This document shows positions 19,472 through 27,372 of a stretch of DNA of 64,000 nt, piece by piece. The notes beneath the pieces are model-generated. The model saw only the letters and a program-made list of their open reading frames with translations, had not been told where the DNA came from and ran no database searches. The stretch is from Anaeromyxobacter dehalogenans 2CP-C (lineage in GTDB: Bacteria; Myxococcota; Myxococcia; Myxococcales; Anaeromyxobacteraceae). The stretch is from NCBI RefSeq assembly GCF_000013385.1, contig NC_007760.1, positions 4,128,001 through 4,192,000 of the forward strand. The letters are read 5' to 3'. Position 1 is the stretch's first letter, and each line of letters begins with the position of its first letter. The position numbers were made by a program, and so were the translations under genes.

Positions 19472-20496
19472 GCTCTGAACGGATCACCGCGTCCGATCGC
19501 TCCGCCTCCGCCGCCGCTCGGGCCACCCGACGTCACCACGCCGTTCACCTCCAGCCAACCGTCCGGGAAGAGGAGGATCTCGCCGCCCGGCCCCACGAGC
19601 CACTCCAGGATCCTGCGCCACGACGCCTTGACGTTCTCGTAGACGGCGGCCTCCTCTGCGTCACGGGGGGCACCGAAGGCGCTGTCCGGCCAGCCGTACG
19701 AGAGGCCCTCGCGGATCTTCTCGACCGTCTGTTCCATCTCCTCCTCGTTGATCGGTGCCGCCTCGGCCGCGGCCATCCGCGCGTGGGCAGCGTCCCGAGC
19801 CGCCTCCGCCGCGTTCTGCTGCGCCCGGATGCCCTTCAACTCCGCCTCGAAGATGCGCTCGCGCACCTGCCCGAGCGTCCGCATGTGGACGAGCGTCCGC
19901 TCCTGCCGGTCCAGGGTGCGGAGCTTCTTCTCGGCGGCGGCGACCTCCTGCTTCGCATCGTCACGCCCGGCTCGCGAGCGCTCCGCCTCGGCCTGCCTCC
20001 GCAGCCCCTCCCGCACGATCCTCGGATCGGAGAAGGCCCTGGTCAGCGAGGCCACGAGTCGCGCGTCCACGTCCGCGACAGCGATGCGCGGCTTCCCCCG
20101 CCCGCACCCGCGCGGGCAGAAGTACTTCCGCTCCCGGCGCCCGTCTCCGCCACCCGACAACGCTGCGTAGATGCGCGTGCCGCACTCGCCACACGAGGCG
20201 AGCTTGCGCAGCAGGGTGAACACCTTCGGCCGCGGACCCGAGAGCTTGTTGTTCAGCGTGAGCTGGGCGATGGCCCGCCGCTGCGTCACCTGATCCACGA
20301 TGGGTTCGAGCTGGGTCGTGGCGCCGTACGTCGTGTAGCGCCCCACCGCGCCCGGCGAGTGGATGAGATGCGCCACCGTGCGCTTCAGCCACCGCCGATC
20401 CCCTCTGCCCAGCGGGCTCGGGATCCCCTTCGCGTTGAGCACCTCCGCGATCTCCCTGAGCGACATGCCGGCGAGGCACATCTCGAAGATCGACCG

Positions 20497-21069
20497 CTAG
20501 ACCTCGGCGCGCTCCGGGTCGAGCGTCCACCCGTGCATCTTGTCGAAGCGCCGGCCGTACGGCGGAAACCCGATGATGAGGCGCCCCTCCTGCGCTGCCC
20601 GCCGCTTCCCGGCCACCGTACGCTCCACGATCTTCCGGCGCTCCTCCGCTGCGCCCTCTGCCCGGACGATGGCCAAGATCCGGCCGGTCATCGTGCGCGG
20701 GTCCGTGATGGATCCATCGGCCTCCACGATGACAGCGTGGGCGCGGCGGATGATGCCGAAGACAGCCTCCTGCTCGTCGGGGTCGGCGTGCCGAGTCAGG
20801 CGATCGAGATGCCGGACCCGCACCTCATCGAAGCCGACTTCGTCCGCGAGCTGGGCGAGCCGCCGGATGTCCGGCCTGTCCGCGGTGGCCTTGGCGCCGC
20901 TCACGGCGAACTCGATCGTCTCCACGAGCATCCCGGGCCGGGAGAGACGCAGGCGCTTCAAGGCGGCGCGCTGGTCCTCGGGCGTGTCTCGGTCCGCCTG
21001 AGCGGAGGTGGACACCCTGATCAGCTCTATGAACCTCGGCCCCGTGCTCGGGGCGGTCGCGATCGTCAC
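20497..21069 (-). CDS. Large serine recombinase, N-terminal catalytic part, ends at an in-frame TAG
   Basis: 190 codons from a GTG preceded by CGGAGG. The resolvase-type catalytic domain is clear: FIELIRVSTSAQADRDTPEDQ with the nucleophilic serine in RVSTS, LDRLTRH, and the start of the recombinase domain GFPPYGRRFDKMHGWTLDPERAEV. The TAG (20497-20499) falls at the point where relatives continue with V/R-R-I-F-E. Upstream and downstream parts share one frame, so a single base change disabled an otherwise intact ~500-residue integrase. Its position at one end of the element, reading toward attL, is typical for large serine integrases. Confidence 0.85.
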   Translation of the reverse strand: MTIATAPSTGPRFIELIRVSTSAQADRDTPEDQRAALKRLRLSRPGMLVETIEFAVSGAKATADRPDIRRLAQLADEVGFDEVRVRHLDRLTRHADPDEQEAVFGIIRRAHAVIVEADGSITDPRTMTGRILAIVRAEGAAEERRKIVERTVAGKRRAAQEGRLIIGFPPYGRRFDKMHGWTLDPERAEV

Positions 21070-21495
21070 GATGCACCTCCGTCGTTCTGGCCCTTCCCCC
21101 AGCGCGCCTGCGCTCCCTTGCGGCCGGCGCCCGAGCGAACGGCGGCACGGATCGCCTGGACAACCTCCGGCCCGCGCACACGAGATGCAACCGCGAGCGG
21201 CAGGATCTCACCGCCCGCGCGTACCGCGACCGCAACGGCGTGAAGGCGCTGCCGCCCTCGCGCGAGCAGCGCCGGCATGACGCGGCGGTGGCGGGTGCGC
21301 TCTCCGTCGCGGCCCTCCTCGTCATCATCGCGATCGGGGTGCCCTGGCTGCTCGCGAAGCTGGCTGGGCGCGCCGTCCCGACGTCGGTGTAGCCGCAGCC
21401 CCGGCCGCGGCGCTGGACGACCAGCGGGAGAGGATCGCTCCGCCGGCCGGCTAGAAGCGTCGTCGGGTTGGCTCGCTTCGAGACGGCGCGTTAGG
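21070..21495. other. Gap between recombinase and sce7726 gene
   Basis: 426 bases between two divergent genes. One frame on the + strand stays open and protein-like from about 21090 to 21392 but lacks a convincing start (see the small ORF at 21240). No clear promoter pair was found by eye. Confidence 0.3.
21240..21392 (+). CDS. Possible small single-pass membrane protein
   Basis: 50 codons from a GTG. A basic N-terminal stretch (SREQRRHDAAVAG) is followed by one transmembrane helix (SVAALLVIIAIGVPWLLAK). The frame is open and protein-like further upstream, so the true start could be an upstream non-ATG codon. No family recognised. It lies between the integrase and the sce7726 gene. Confidence 0.3.
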   Translation: MKALPPSREQRRHDAAVAGALSVAALLVIIAIGVPWLLAKLAGRAVPTSV

Positions 21496-22086
21496 ATGCG
21501 CACCGTGCGCGACCTCGACGTTCGCCTTGCGCTACATGAGACGGTACTCGCGCGGCATCGCGACGACCCGGAGACGATCGTCATCGACGAGTTCGGGTTG
21601 AACTGGGGCGTGGTCCGCGTGGACGTCGCGGTCGTGAACGGGACCATCCACGGCTACGAGATCAAGAGCGACTCGGACACGCTCGACCGGCTTCCCGTGC
21701 AGGCCGAGATGTACGGCCGCGTCCTCGACCGAGTCACCCTGGTCGCCGGCCGCCACCTCGCGGCTGCAGAGCGGCAGGTGCCGGACTGGTGGGGGCTCTG
21801 TGAGGCCATCGAGGTCGCGCCCGGGCAGGTAAGGCTCCGGTCCGTCCGGCGCGCCCGGTCGAACCGGAACCTCGACCTGAAGGCCGTCGCGATGCTGCTG
21901 TGGCGCGACGAGGCCCTGGCCATCTTGGAGGAGATGGGCTGCGCGGCAGGGCTCAGAGGCAAGCCCCGCCGCGCTCTCTACGGCGCCCTCGTGGAGCGCC
22001 TTAGTTCGACGCAGCTCCGCTCGCGGGTGCGGCGGGCACTGAAGCGCCGAGGGCCAGCTTGGAGAGCTGGTCCACCACGAACGTGA
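21496..22086 (+). CDS. sce7726 family protein, PD-(D/E)xK-like
   Basis: 196 residues. It matches the sce7726 family (named from Sorangium cellulosum) in its signature: RVDVAVVNG followed by HGYEIKSDSDTLDRLPVQAE, then PDWWGL and an LLWRDEAL helix. Asp43, Glu55 and Lys57 give the D-x(n)-E-x-K pattern of PD-(D/E)xK nucleases, so nuclease activity is plausible but untested. Its last 86 bases overlap the convergent beta-family gene tail to tail, an unusually tight arrangement suggesting the two belong together. The ribosome binding site is weak (TTAGG). Confidence 0.75.
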   Translation: MRTVRDLDVRLALHETVLARHRDDPETIVIDEFGLNWGVVRVDVAVVNGTIHGYEIKSDSDTLDRLPVQAEMYGRVLDRVTLVAGRHLAAAERQVPDWWGLCEAIEVAPGQVRLRSVRRARSNRNLDLKAVAMLLWRDEALAILEEMGCAAGLRGKPRRALYGALVERLSSTQLRSRVRRALKRRGPAWRAGPPRT

Positions 22087-23134
22087 TGTGGTGGTTGGTC
22101 GCGACCCGCCGCCACGTCTCGTGGTTGCCCGACCCGACGGTCCCGCTGGCGCACGCCGCGATGTAGTCGTCGCCCGCGCTGAACGCCGACCCGCAGTACG
22201 CCGGGTGCTTGACCACCAGCTTGCTCAGCGCGGTGAACTGGCCGAAGCCGTAGTTCTTGACGTTCCGGCCGCGGAAGATGACCCACTCGTCATCGCTCGT
22301 GTACCGGATGCTGGCGCTGATGAGGATGACGCGCGGGTCCAGCTCCTGGAGGTCCCAGTGCGCGACGGCGTAGTCGCCGTAGGTGGGCCGTCTCGGGAGG
22401 GAGCCGAGGGCCTTCCAGAGCGCCCACTCCGCGCGAGGCAGCGTGTGGACCCCGGGTGCGATGCCGCTCAGGTTCAACGGGAACGCCGTGGCGACGATGG
22501 TGAACGTCCGCCACGCCTTCAGGTTCGGGACCTTGCCGATGGCGCTCGCCGCCAACGCGGCGTTCACGGTCGTCTTGTTGGCCGACACGTCCTGCATGTC
22601 GATGACGACGTCAGCCGTCTTCTGCGTGACGCCGGTGGCCAGCAGCGCCTTGCTCACGGCCACCGGGAACGCGGGCGCCATCACCGCGTCGAGGCCCTCC
22701 CGCAGGCAGACGCCCCGCCGGTCCTTCTTGTGGATGCCGGCCGCGGCCTGGAGGATGTCCTGGGTCGCGCCGGTCGAGATGACCGGGATGGCGAGGATGG
22801 CCGCCGCACGGAGCCGGTCGAAGAGCCCGGTGAGCGTGGCCCCCGTCGCCTGGTTCGGCGGCAGGAGGCGGATGTCCACGAAGATGGGGTGGGCCGTGCC
22901 CCAACTCGACTTCATCTCCGCGATGGCGTCGTCCAGGTGCTTGGACAAGGTCTTCTTGGCGGCGCCGGTCTCGGGGTCGGTGGGGACGGGAACGACCTCG
23001 ACCAAGGGCGTGCAGGCCGCCTTCACGGCGGGGTCGAGGTCCTTCAACGCGCGCGCCTCCCCGCGCTTCCACTTCAGGACCGGGACGTAGTGCTGCTCGG
23101 AGAACTCCATGTTGAACTTCTGATCTGCTTCCAT
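22001..23134 (-). CDS. Beta-family protein (phage T4 beta-protein-like)
   Basis: 377 residues. The opening HYVPVLKWKRGEARALKDL followed by CTPLVEVVPV is the diagnostic start of the beta-protein family (PF14350). The rest has the expected alternating strands and helices (HPIFVDIRLLPP, AIPVISTG, DVVIDMQD) and a C-terminal domain with YAVAHWDL, SIRYTSDDEWVIFRG and a conserved-looking FSAGDDYIA. Function is unknown. Such proteins are often neighbours of sce7726 proteins in accessory islands. An AGGAGAG box precedes the ATG. The 3' end overlaps the sce7726 gene. Confidence 0.8.
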   Translation of the reverse strand: MEADQKFNMEFSEQHYVPVLKWKRGEARALKDLDPAVKAACTPLVEVVPVPTDPETGAAKKTLSKHLDDAIAEMKSSWGTAHPIFVDIRLLPPNQATGATLTGLFDRLRAAAILAIPVISTGATQDILQAAAGIHKKDRRGVCLREGLDAVMAPAFPVAVSKALLATGVTQKTADVVIDMQDVSANKTTVNAALAASAIGKVPNLKAWRTFTIVATAFPLNLSGIAPGVHTLPRAEWALWKALGSLPRRPTYGDYAVAHWDLQELDPRVILISASIRYTSDDEWVIFRGRNVKNYGFGQFTALSKLVVKHPAYCGSAFSAGDDYIAACASGTVGSGNHETWRRVATNHHITFVVDQLSKLALGASVPAAPASGAASN

Positions 23135-23454
23135 AAGCTACTCTCCTCATCAAGGACGCTGGTGCGCGGCTTACACCCAGCGCGAAATGCGCGGGTGGGC
23201 CCACACCGGATTTCGGCCGCGGGACTAAGTGTTCGCGCCTGCGGTCGATTCAGGCGAAACGCGCAGTCTTCCCGTTCTCGGCAGGCCAGTGTCCGTGCCG
23301 TTCCAGGCAGCCGCTTGTTCCGGGGTCCTTGACGAGGAAGGCGGAAAGTACGAAATTCCGCCCGTTCACCCCACGTCGTCGGATCGAGACTGGGCTGCTG
23401 ATGTCTCCGAGGGCCTGCGGCTGCAACCGCGGGCCCTCACCGTCTTCCCTGCTA
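23135..23454. other. 320-base gap, no feature recognised
   Basis: Lies upstream of the beta-family gene and downstream of the winged-helix gene. Apart from the AGGAGAG ribosome site at its left edge I see no gene, repeat or clear promoter. Confidence 0.4.
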
Positions 23455-23892
23455 CTAGTTCCTCTTCATCACCACCTCGCACTGATGTTGCCGCGAGCAG
23501 AATTCGCCGCGACCATGGGACAAGATGCTCCCGTCCTGTCGGAGCCGGTGCAGCGCAACTCGCACGGCGGAGCCGGCGCGCGGGAGTCCCAGCGCGCGTG
23601 CGATCGTAGACGGCGAGAAGGTTTCGTCAGGGTGCTCGTCCAAGAGTTTGACGATCTGGGTCGCGACGGAGACCTCCCGGGCAGCACCACCTCCGAACGC
23701 ACGAGATGGATGGTAGAGCACCTCCACGTCTCGCGCCGAGAGTGCGGGAAGCTCCTTGGACACGACAGCGGGCTCCTGAGCCCGATCTTCGCCGTGGAGC
23801 AGCGCGTCGAGTTGACGCTCCAGTCGCGCCACCTCGTCTCGCGCCTTCGCGATCTGCATCGACAACTCGATGACCTGCTCACGTCGCCCCAT
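23455..23892 (-). CDS. Coiled-coil plus winged-helix regulator
   Basis: 145 residues. Residues 4-32 form a coiled coil (ELSMQIAKARDEVARLERQL). A winged-helix-like DNA-binding domain covers ~78-130 (VATQIVKLLDEHPDETFSPSTIARALGL, then AVRVALHRLRQDGSILSHGRGEF). It probably binds DNA as a dimer through the coiled coil. The gene has its own strong promoter with a palindrome between the boxes (23903-23930), which fits autorepression. It may control the beta-family gene that follows on the same strand after 320 bases. Confidence 0.65.
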   Translation of the reverse strand: MGRREQVIELSMQIAKARDEVARLERQLDALLHGEDRAQEPAVVSKELPALSARDVEVLYHPSRAFGGGAAREVSVATQIVKLLDEHPDETFSPSTIARALGLPRAGSAVRVALHRLRQDGSILSHGRGEFCSRQHQCEVVMKRN

Positions 23893-23902
23893 GGTGAAGT
23901 CA

Positions 23903-23930
23903 ATACTAAGCCCCGTAACGTTACAGTCAA
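23903..23930 (-). promoter_or_regulatory. Promoter with embedded palindromic operator
   Basis: On the - strand TTGACT (-35, 23925-23930) and TAGTAT (-10, 23903-23908) are 16 bases apart. The spacer contains the perfect palindrome GTAACGTTAC (23915-23924). Related half-sites (AACGTT, GTTACG) occur just upstream. The ATG at 23892 is only 10 bases after the -10 box, so the mRNA would be leaderless or nearly so. Confidence 0.65.
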
Positions 23931-24085
23931 TCTGAGAAACGTTCCGCGTAACACGTCCAGCTCGAAAACCCCTCTGCCGTCAAGAGGTTGCGCAGGACCG
24001 CGGCATGTTGTCGCGGACGTAACTCGTTACCGGACTCCTGGACACTCCGAGCACCTGCGCGCCAGGTACACTGGCTGGTTCACAT

Positions 24086-24378
24086 CTAACCACGATGGTC
24101 TGACATCGAGGGAGGGCGGCGCCGTAAGTCCATCGAACTGCTGCAGATTTTAGCCCCGCTTCGGTCGACTTCATCACGCAGGGTGATGGTGCCGTCTGGG
24201 CTCGTGTCGGCGCGCCCGACAAGCAGCGCCCAGAGCACCTGGTGCGGGTCGCGCCCGCGGCAGAGGTCGGCCGCGATCTCCCACAGCTCCTCTGCTCCCA
24301 GCGTGCGACGTTCACCGCCGACGGCGCCGTCGTGGGCAGCGCCGTCGGGAACACCAGCTCGGTCTTCTTCGCCTTCAT
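24086..24378 (-). pseudogene. Small decayed ORF near attR
   Basis: A frame starting MKAKKTELVFPTALPTTAPSA at 24378 seems to continue in a second frame as LGAEELWEIAADLCRGRDPH and LLVGRADTSPDGTITL, ending at 24086. A one-base shift near 24315 would be needed. The product (~95 residues) is not recognised. Either a frameshifted cargo gene or chance. Confidence 0.3.
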
Positions 24379-24431
24379 GGCGCCGAGCGTGGAACGACCA
24401 GCCGGAGCGGGAACCCGCGCGCGGGAATCCG

Positions 24432-24447
24432 TGCTGCCCTTCCCGAA
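24432..24447. repeat. attR, 16-bp direct repeat
   Basis: Second copy of TGCTGCCCTTCCCGAA, inside the 5' part of recA. It marks the right end of the recA-borne element. Confidence 0.88.
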
Positions 24448-24510
24448 CTGCTTCTCGATGCCGGCCACGGCATGGCCCAGCGCCTTCCACTTCTCGCTCA
24501 GCTTGCTCAC
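24432..24510 (-). pseudogene. recA: recA, 5' part (codons 1-26)
   Basis: GTG at 24510 begins the RecA N terminus (VSKLSEKWKAL, then GIEKQFGKGS), the helix used for filament contacts. After the att core the frame runs into element DNA (TDSRARVPAP) and no longer encodes RecA. A GAGG box lies upstream. The gap to the comM remnant is only 58 bases and shows no obvious promoter or SOS box, so recA may once have been transcribed together with comM. Confidence 0.9.
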
Positions 24511-24568
24511 GTCCTGCCTCGCTTCTCCCGCCGGCGGCTGGGGTGGTGCCGCCCGCGGGCGGCGTGGA

Positions 24569-25272
24569 TCACAGGAGCGGGCGGTCCAGCGCGCGGTACT
24601 GGATCGCCTCGGCCACGTGCGCCGCCTTCACGGCCTCGTCGCCCTCCAGGTCGGCGATGGTGCGCGCCACCCGCAGCACCTTGTCGTGCGCCCGGGCGGA
24701 CAGCCCGAGCCGCGCCACCGCGTCGTCGAGCAGGCGCCGCCCCGCCGCGTCCGGCGCGCAGATCCGGCGCAGCGCCGCGCCGCGCAGCCGCGCGTTCACC
24801 GGCGCGGTGCGGGGGCCGGCCCGCGCCGCCTGCCGCTCGCGGGCCCGCGCCACGCGCGCCCGCACCTCGGCGCTCGGCACCCCGGGCGCGCCGCCGGACA
24901 GGAGCGCGGGCGGCACCGCCGGCACGTCCACGTGCAGGTCGATGCGGTCGAGCAGCGGGCCGGAGATCCGGCGCCGGTACGTCACCAGCTCGTGCGCGGT
25001 GCAGTGGCAGGCGCGGGTGCGATCGCCGTGGTGGCCACACGGGCACGGGTTCATCGCCGCCACCAGCATCACCTGCGACGGGTAGGTGACCGAGCGTCCC
25101 GCGCGCGCGATGCACACCTCCCCGTCCTCCAGCGGCTGGCGCATCGCCTCGAGCACGTGCCGCCGGAACTCGGGGAGCTCGTCGAGGAACAGGACCCCGT
25201 GGTGCGCGAGGGAGATCTCGCCGGGCCGCGGCGCGCTGCTGCCGCCCACCAGCCCGGCGTCGGAGATGGAAG
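24569..25272 (-). pseudogene. comM: comM (YifB/Mg-chelatase family), 3' part
   Basis: The C-terminal half of ComM from ISDAGLVGGSSAPRPGEISLAH onward: Walker B GVLFLDELPEF, the AAMNPCPCGHHG segment, SGPLLDRIDLHVDVP and the C-terminal AHDKVLRVARTIADLEG helices. Homology begins abruptly at about 25272, just before where relatives read RAPHHTISDAG. The N-terminal start lies 6 kb away at 31438-31638; the intervening ~180 codons including Walker A are missing. ComM is a branch-migration helicase that helps integrate DNA taken up by transformation. Confidence 0.85.
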
Positions 25273-25520
25273 CGTACCGCCTTCGCGGAGCAGCTTCGCG
25301 AGGCCTGCGCCGCGATGGCGGGATTCCTCTGCCTTCTAGCGACGACCGCTACGACTGCGTTGGCCGTGAGCGCGTCGACTTCGTGGTCGCGGACGTGGCC
25401 ACATCCATCGCAGATTCGCTGATGACTGGCGCTACGGTCGATGCGATGGTGCTCAGTCTCTTGCAGTGCGTCATCGACGCCCGGAGGCGAGTGCCTTCAC
25501 AAGACGTCGCGACGTCCTAG
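25273..25520 (+). pseudogene. Remnant ORF at the left junction
   Basis: From the comM junction, one frame reads KRTAFAEQLREACAAMAG and then, after a possible shift, RYDCVGRERVDFVVADVATSIADSLM to a TAG at 25520. Composition is protein-like but no start codon belongs to it. It looks like the tail of a truncated gene; identity unknown. Confidence 0.3.
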
Positions 25521-25589
25521 TCATGTCGATGTGTCCCTGGCGAGTATTCGTTCCCGCTGCACGGGACCCGGCGGGGAAACCAGCACGAA

Positions 25590-26150
25590 CTACTGTGGCC
25601 TGGTCGCAGACTGCTTGCCAGCATCCTCGTCGAGGGACGTGAACCACACATCGAGGTTCTGCTTGATCTGTAGGAGCGACACTAGGAGCAGAACGATAGT
25701 GCCACCCGCGAACGACAGGCACGCTGCCGCCGCCCACCAGCGCGGGATAAGCCCAACCGTCAACTGAAGCGCTGACGTTACAAGAGCGGCAAGGATGGAG
25801 AAGAACAAGAGATGACTTAGCCGCCTCAGCGGTGCGTAGTGTGACTCGGTGTGTCCGAACGCTCGAGCCCGTTCCGCGTGCTCCTTGTAGGCGGCGGAGT
25901 CGTACAGCCCCTCCTTCATCTTCACGAGCACGAACGTCTTCAGCGACAGCATGAAGCCGCCGATTGTTAGGAATCCGGCGAAGAAGCTACCGCGCATGTT
26001 CTTCGTAAAGAACTCGAAGACTGGGTCAACTTGCCCAGAACCAGGCGCCGGCAGAGCGTGATGGAACCACCACGCGGCGACTGCCGCCGGCAGAGCGCCC
26101 ACCGCAAACACGCCAAAGACGAACACCCAGACGAACAGGGACCGCATCAC
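25590..26150 (-). CDS. Four-helix membrane protein, second gene of a two-gene operon
   Basis: 186 residues with four transmembrane helices at about 5-29, 55-77, 111-133 and 138-161, a ~30-residue cytoplasmic or periplasmic loop rich in His/Glu (KEHAERARAFGHTESHYAPLRR) and a charged tail. No known family recognised. Its ATG overlaps the stop of the upstream 303-residue gene (TGATG), so the two are translationally coupled. The pairing of a soluble protein with a small polytopic membrane protein in an accessory island recalls abortive-infection pairs such as lambda RexA/RexB. This is analogy only; I see no sequence similarity to them. Confidence 0.7.
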   Translation of the reverse strand: MMRSLFVWVFVFGVFAVGALPAAVAAWWFHHALPAPGSGQVDPVFEFFTKNMRGSFFAGFLTIGGFMLSLKTFVLVKMKEGLYDSAAYKEHAERARAFGHTESHYAPLRRLSHLLFFSILAALVTSALQLTVGLIPRWWAAAACLSFAGGTIVLLLVSLLQIKQNLDVWFTSLDEDAGKQSATRPQ

Positions 26151-27058
26151 TGCACCTCAAAGATGTCCTTGTTCTTCTTCGCCGCGTCCAACAGCGCCTT
26201 GATCATCGCCGACTTCGCAAACTCTTCGACCTTCAGGTTCATCGTCTTAGCTGCTTGGCCGAACTCGACGTCGCCGAACTTCTCGTAGTTGTTCAGCAGG
26301 TTGATGATCTGCTCGTGTCCATCTTCGTCGTCGCCCACGATTCTACCCTTCGCGTCGGACAAACCCTTCAACACGGAGAGTACCGCAGCCTTCACCTTGC
26401 TCTGGCTCTTGTCTCGGTCGAAGACGTACTCCTCTCGCGCGAGCGTGATGAGGTCCTTCATGACAGGAGCAAACAAGGGCGCTTGCTGAGCCTTTAGAGC
26501 GCCGAAGTCAATGCGGAGCCGCTTCACACGACTCATCGCCTCGACCAGTTCGGGGACGTCCTCGTTACGAACGAGTTGGGTCAGCTTCAGCCTGCTCGAC
26601 AGCCCCGCCCGAATGGTCTTCTTCTTCTTCTCGGTGACCTCGCCGCTGGCCTCGGCTGCCGAGATCGCGCTCTCAACCTCGCGCCGCACCAGCTGCTTGA
26701 GGTGATGGTCGAGGTACTCGCCGAACTTACGAACCCCCATCGACTGATGGTAGTGCTGGTACAGACCTCGACGCGTCGCCTCGTTGATCACGAAGAAGTT
26801 GAAGTCGATGACGGCGCGTCCAGCGGCGACCTCTCTGACTTCGATGACCAGGTTCTCCTTGGCGAGTTCGCACACCTGCCGCTGATCCTTGGTCGACAGG
26901 ACTAGGCCAACGAAATAGCCGTCCTTCTTCGCTACGCGGATGATCCGGTCATAGAGCGCAAACCGCGCTGGCGAAGCCTTCTGGAGGAAGGTGGTCAACT
27001 CCGGAAGGCCCAGCGGCCCTTCACCCTCGAGCGCGAATCCAAGATACCGAATCTTCAC
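26147..27058 (-). CDS. Soluble protein of unknown function, first gene of a two-gene operon
   Basis: 303 residues from a GTG at 27058, selected for its GGAGGACAT ribosome site. No signal peptide or membrane helix. The N-terminal part is alpha/beta (KIRYLGFALEGEG, LYDRIIRVAKKDGYFVGLVLS, VIDFNFFVINEATRRGLYQHYHQSMG). The rest is helical and charged (EVTEKKKKTIRAGLSSRLKL, ...LLNNYEKFGDVEFGQAAKTM). The YxHYHQS and FGEYLDHHLKQL stretches are possible binding sites. Base composition is lower in GC than the flanking core genes, supporting transfer. Not recognised; the context suggests a phage-defence or sensing role. Confidence 0.7.
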   Translation of the reverse strand: MKIRYLGFALEGEGPLGLPELTTFLQKASPARFALYDRIIRVAKKDGYFVGLVLSTKDQRQVCELAKENLVIEVREVAAGRAVIDFNFFVINEATRRGLYQHYHQSMGVRKFGEYLDHHLKQLVRREVESAISAAEASGEVTEKKKKTIRAGLSSRLKLTQLVRNEDVPELVEAMSRVKRLRIDFGALKAQQAPLFAPVMKDLITLAREEYVFDRDKSQSKVKAAVLSVLKGLSDAKGRIVGDDEDGHEQIINLLNNYEKFGDVEFGQAAKTMNLKVEEFAKSAMIKALLDAAKKNKDIFEVQ

Positions 27059-27372
27059 ATGTCCTCCGCTAGGCGAGAGGGTGCCGACATCCGGCGGCAA
27101 TATACCGGGCGAACCGCTCTCGGAGTAAACGTCTCCACTGGAACGATGACGTCTCTCGGCTACGGCAGAACGCGAAGTCCCTGCGATGTGACCCCAATGT
27201 GTGTCCGACCGTGCGCCCGACAGCGTCAGCTGTCGCCTGTTCACGGTACGTCGCGGTGACGCTGGGTGAGACGGTTGACGGTCCGCGCGGAGACGCTGCT
27301 ACCGCCACGCACACGCCGCGACAGCGAGACGTCACCCCCACTCGGCCCCACGTTCAACTCTCCCGGGGCTCC
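27059..27372. promoter_or_regulatory. Divergent control region with a candidate promoter
   Basis: 314 bases between the two-gene operon (-) and the HNH gene (+). On the - strand TTACTC (27123-27128; or TTTACT at 27124-27129) and TATATT (27099-27104) are 18-19 bases apart and about 40 bases before the GTG start, a plausible promoter. No other gene is visible. The + strand promoter was not identified. Confidence 0.4.

Larger units (their letters stand above)
19456..24447. mobile_element. Serine-integrase element inserted in recA
   Basis: The 16-bp sequence TGCTGCCCTTCCCGAA occurs at both ends (19456-19471 and 24432-24447), 4976 bp apart. Removing one copy and everything between joins the two recA parts in frame into a 343-codon gene (…[15 protein letters not shown]…). 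The element carries the recombinase, an sce7726-family protein, a beta-family protein, a winged-helix regulator and a small decayed ORF; no structural phage or conjugation genes. It looks like a compact integrative element with cargo. The amber codon in the integrase probably fixes it in place. Confidence 0.9.

Noticed and set aside
25590-27058. Calling the two-gene operon RexAB
   Set aside because: Only size and layout are similar; no sequence match to RexA or RexB is visible.
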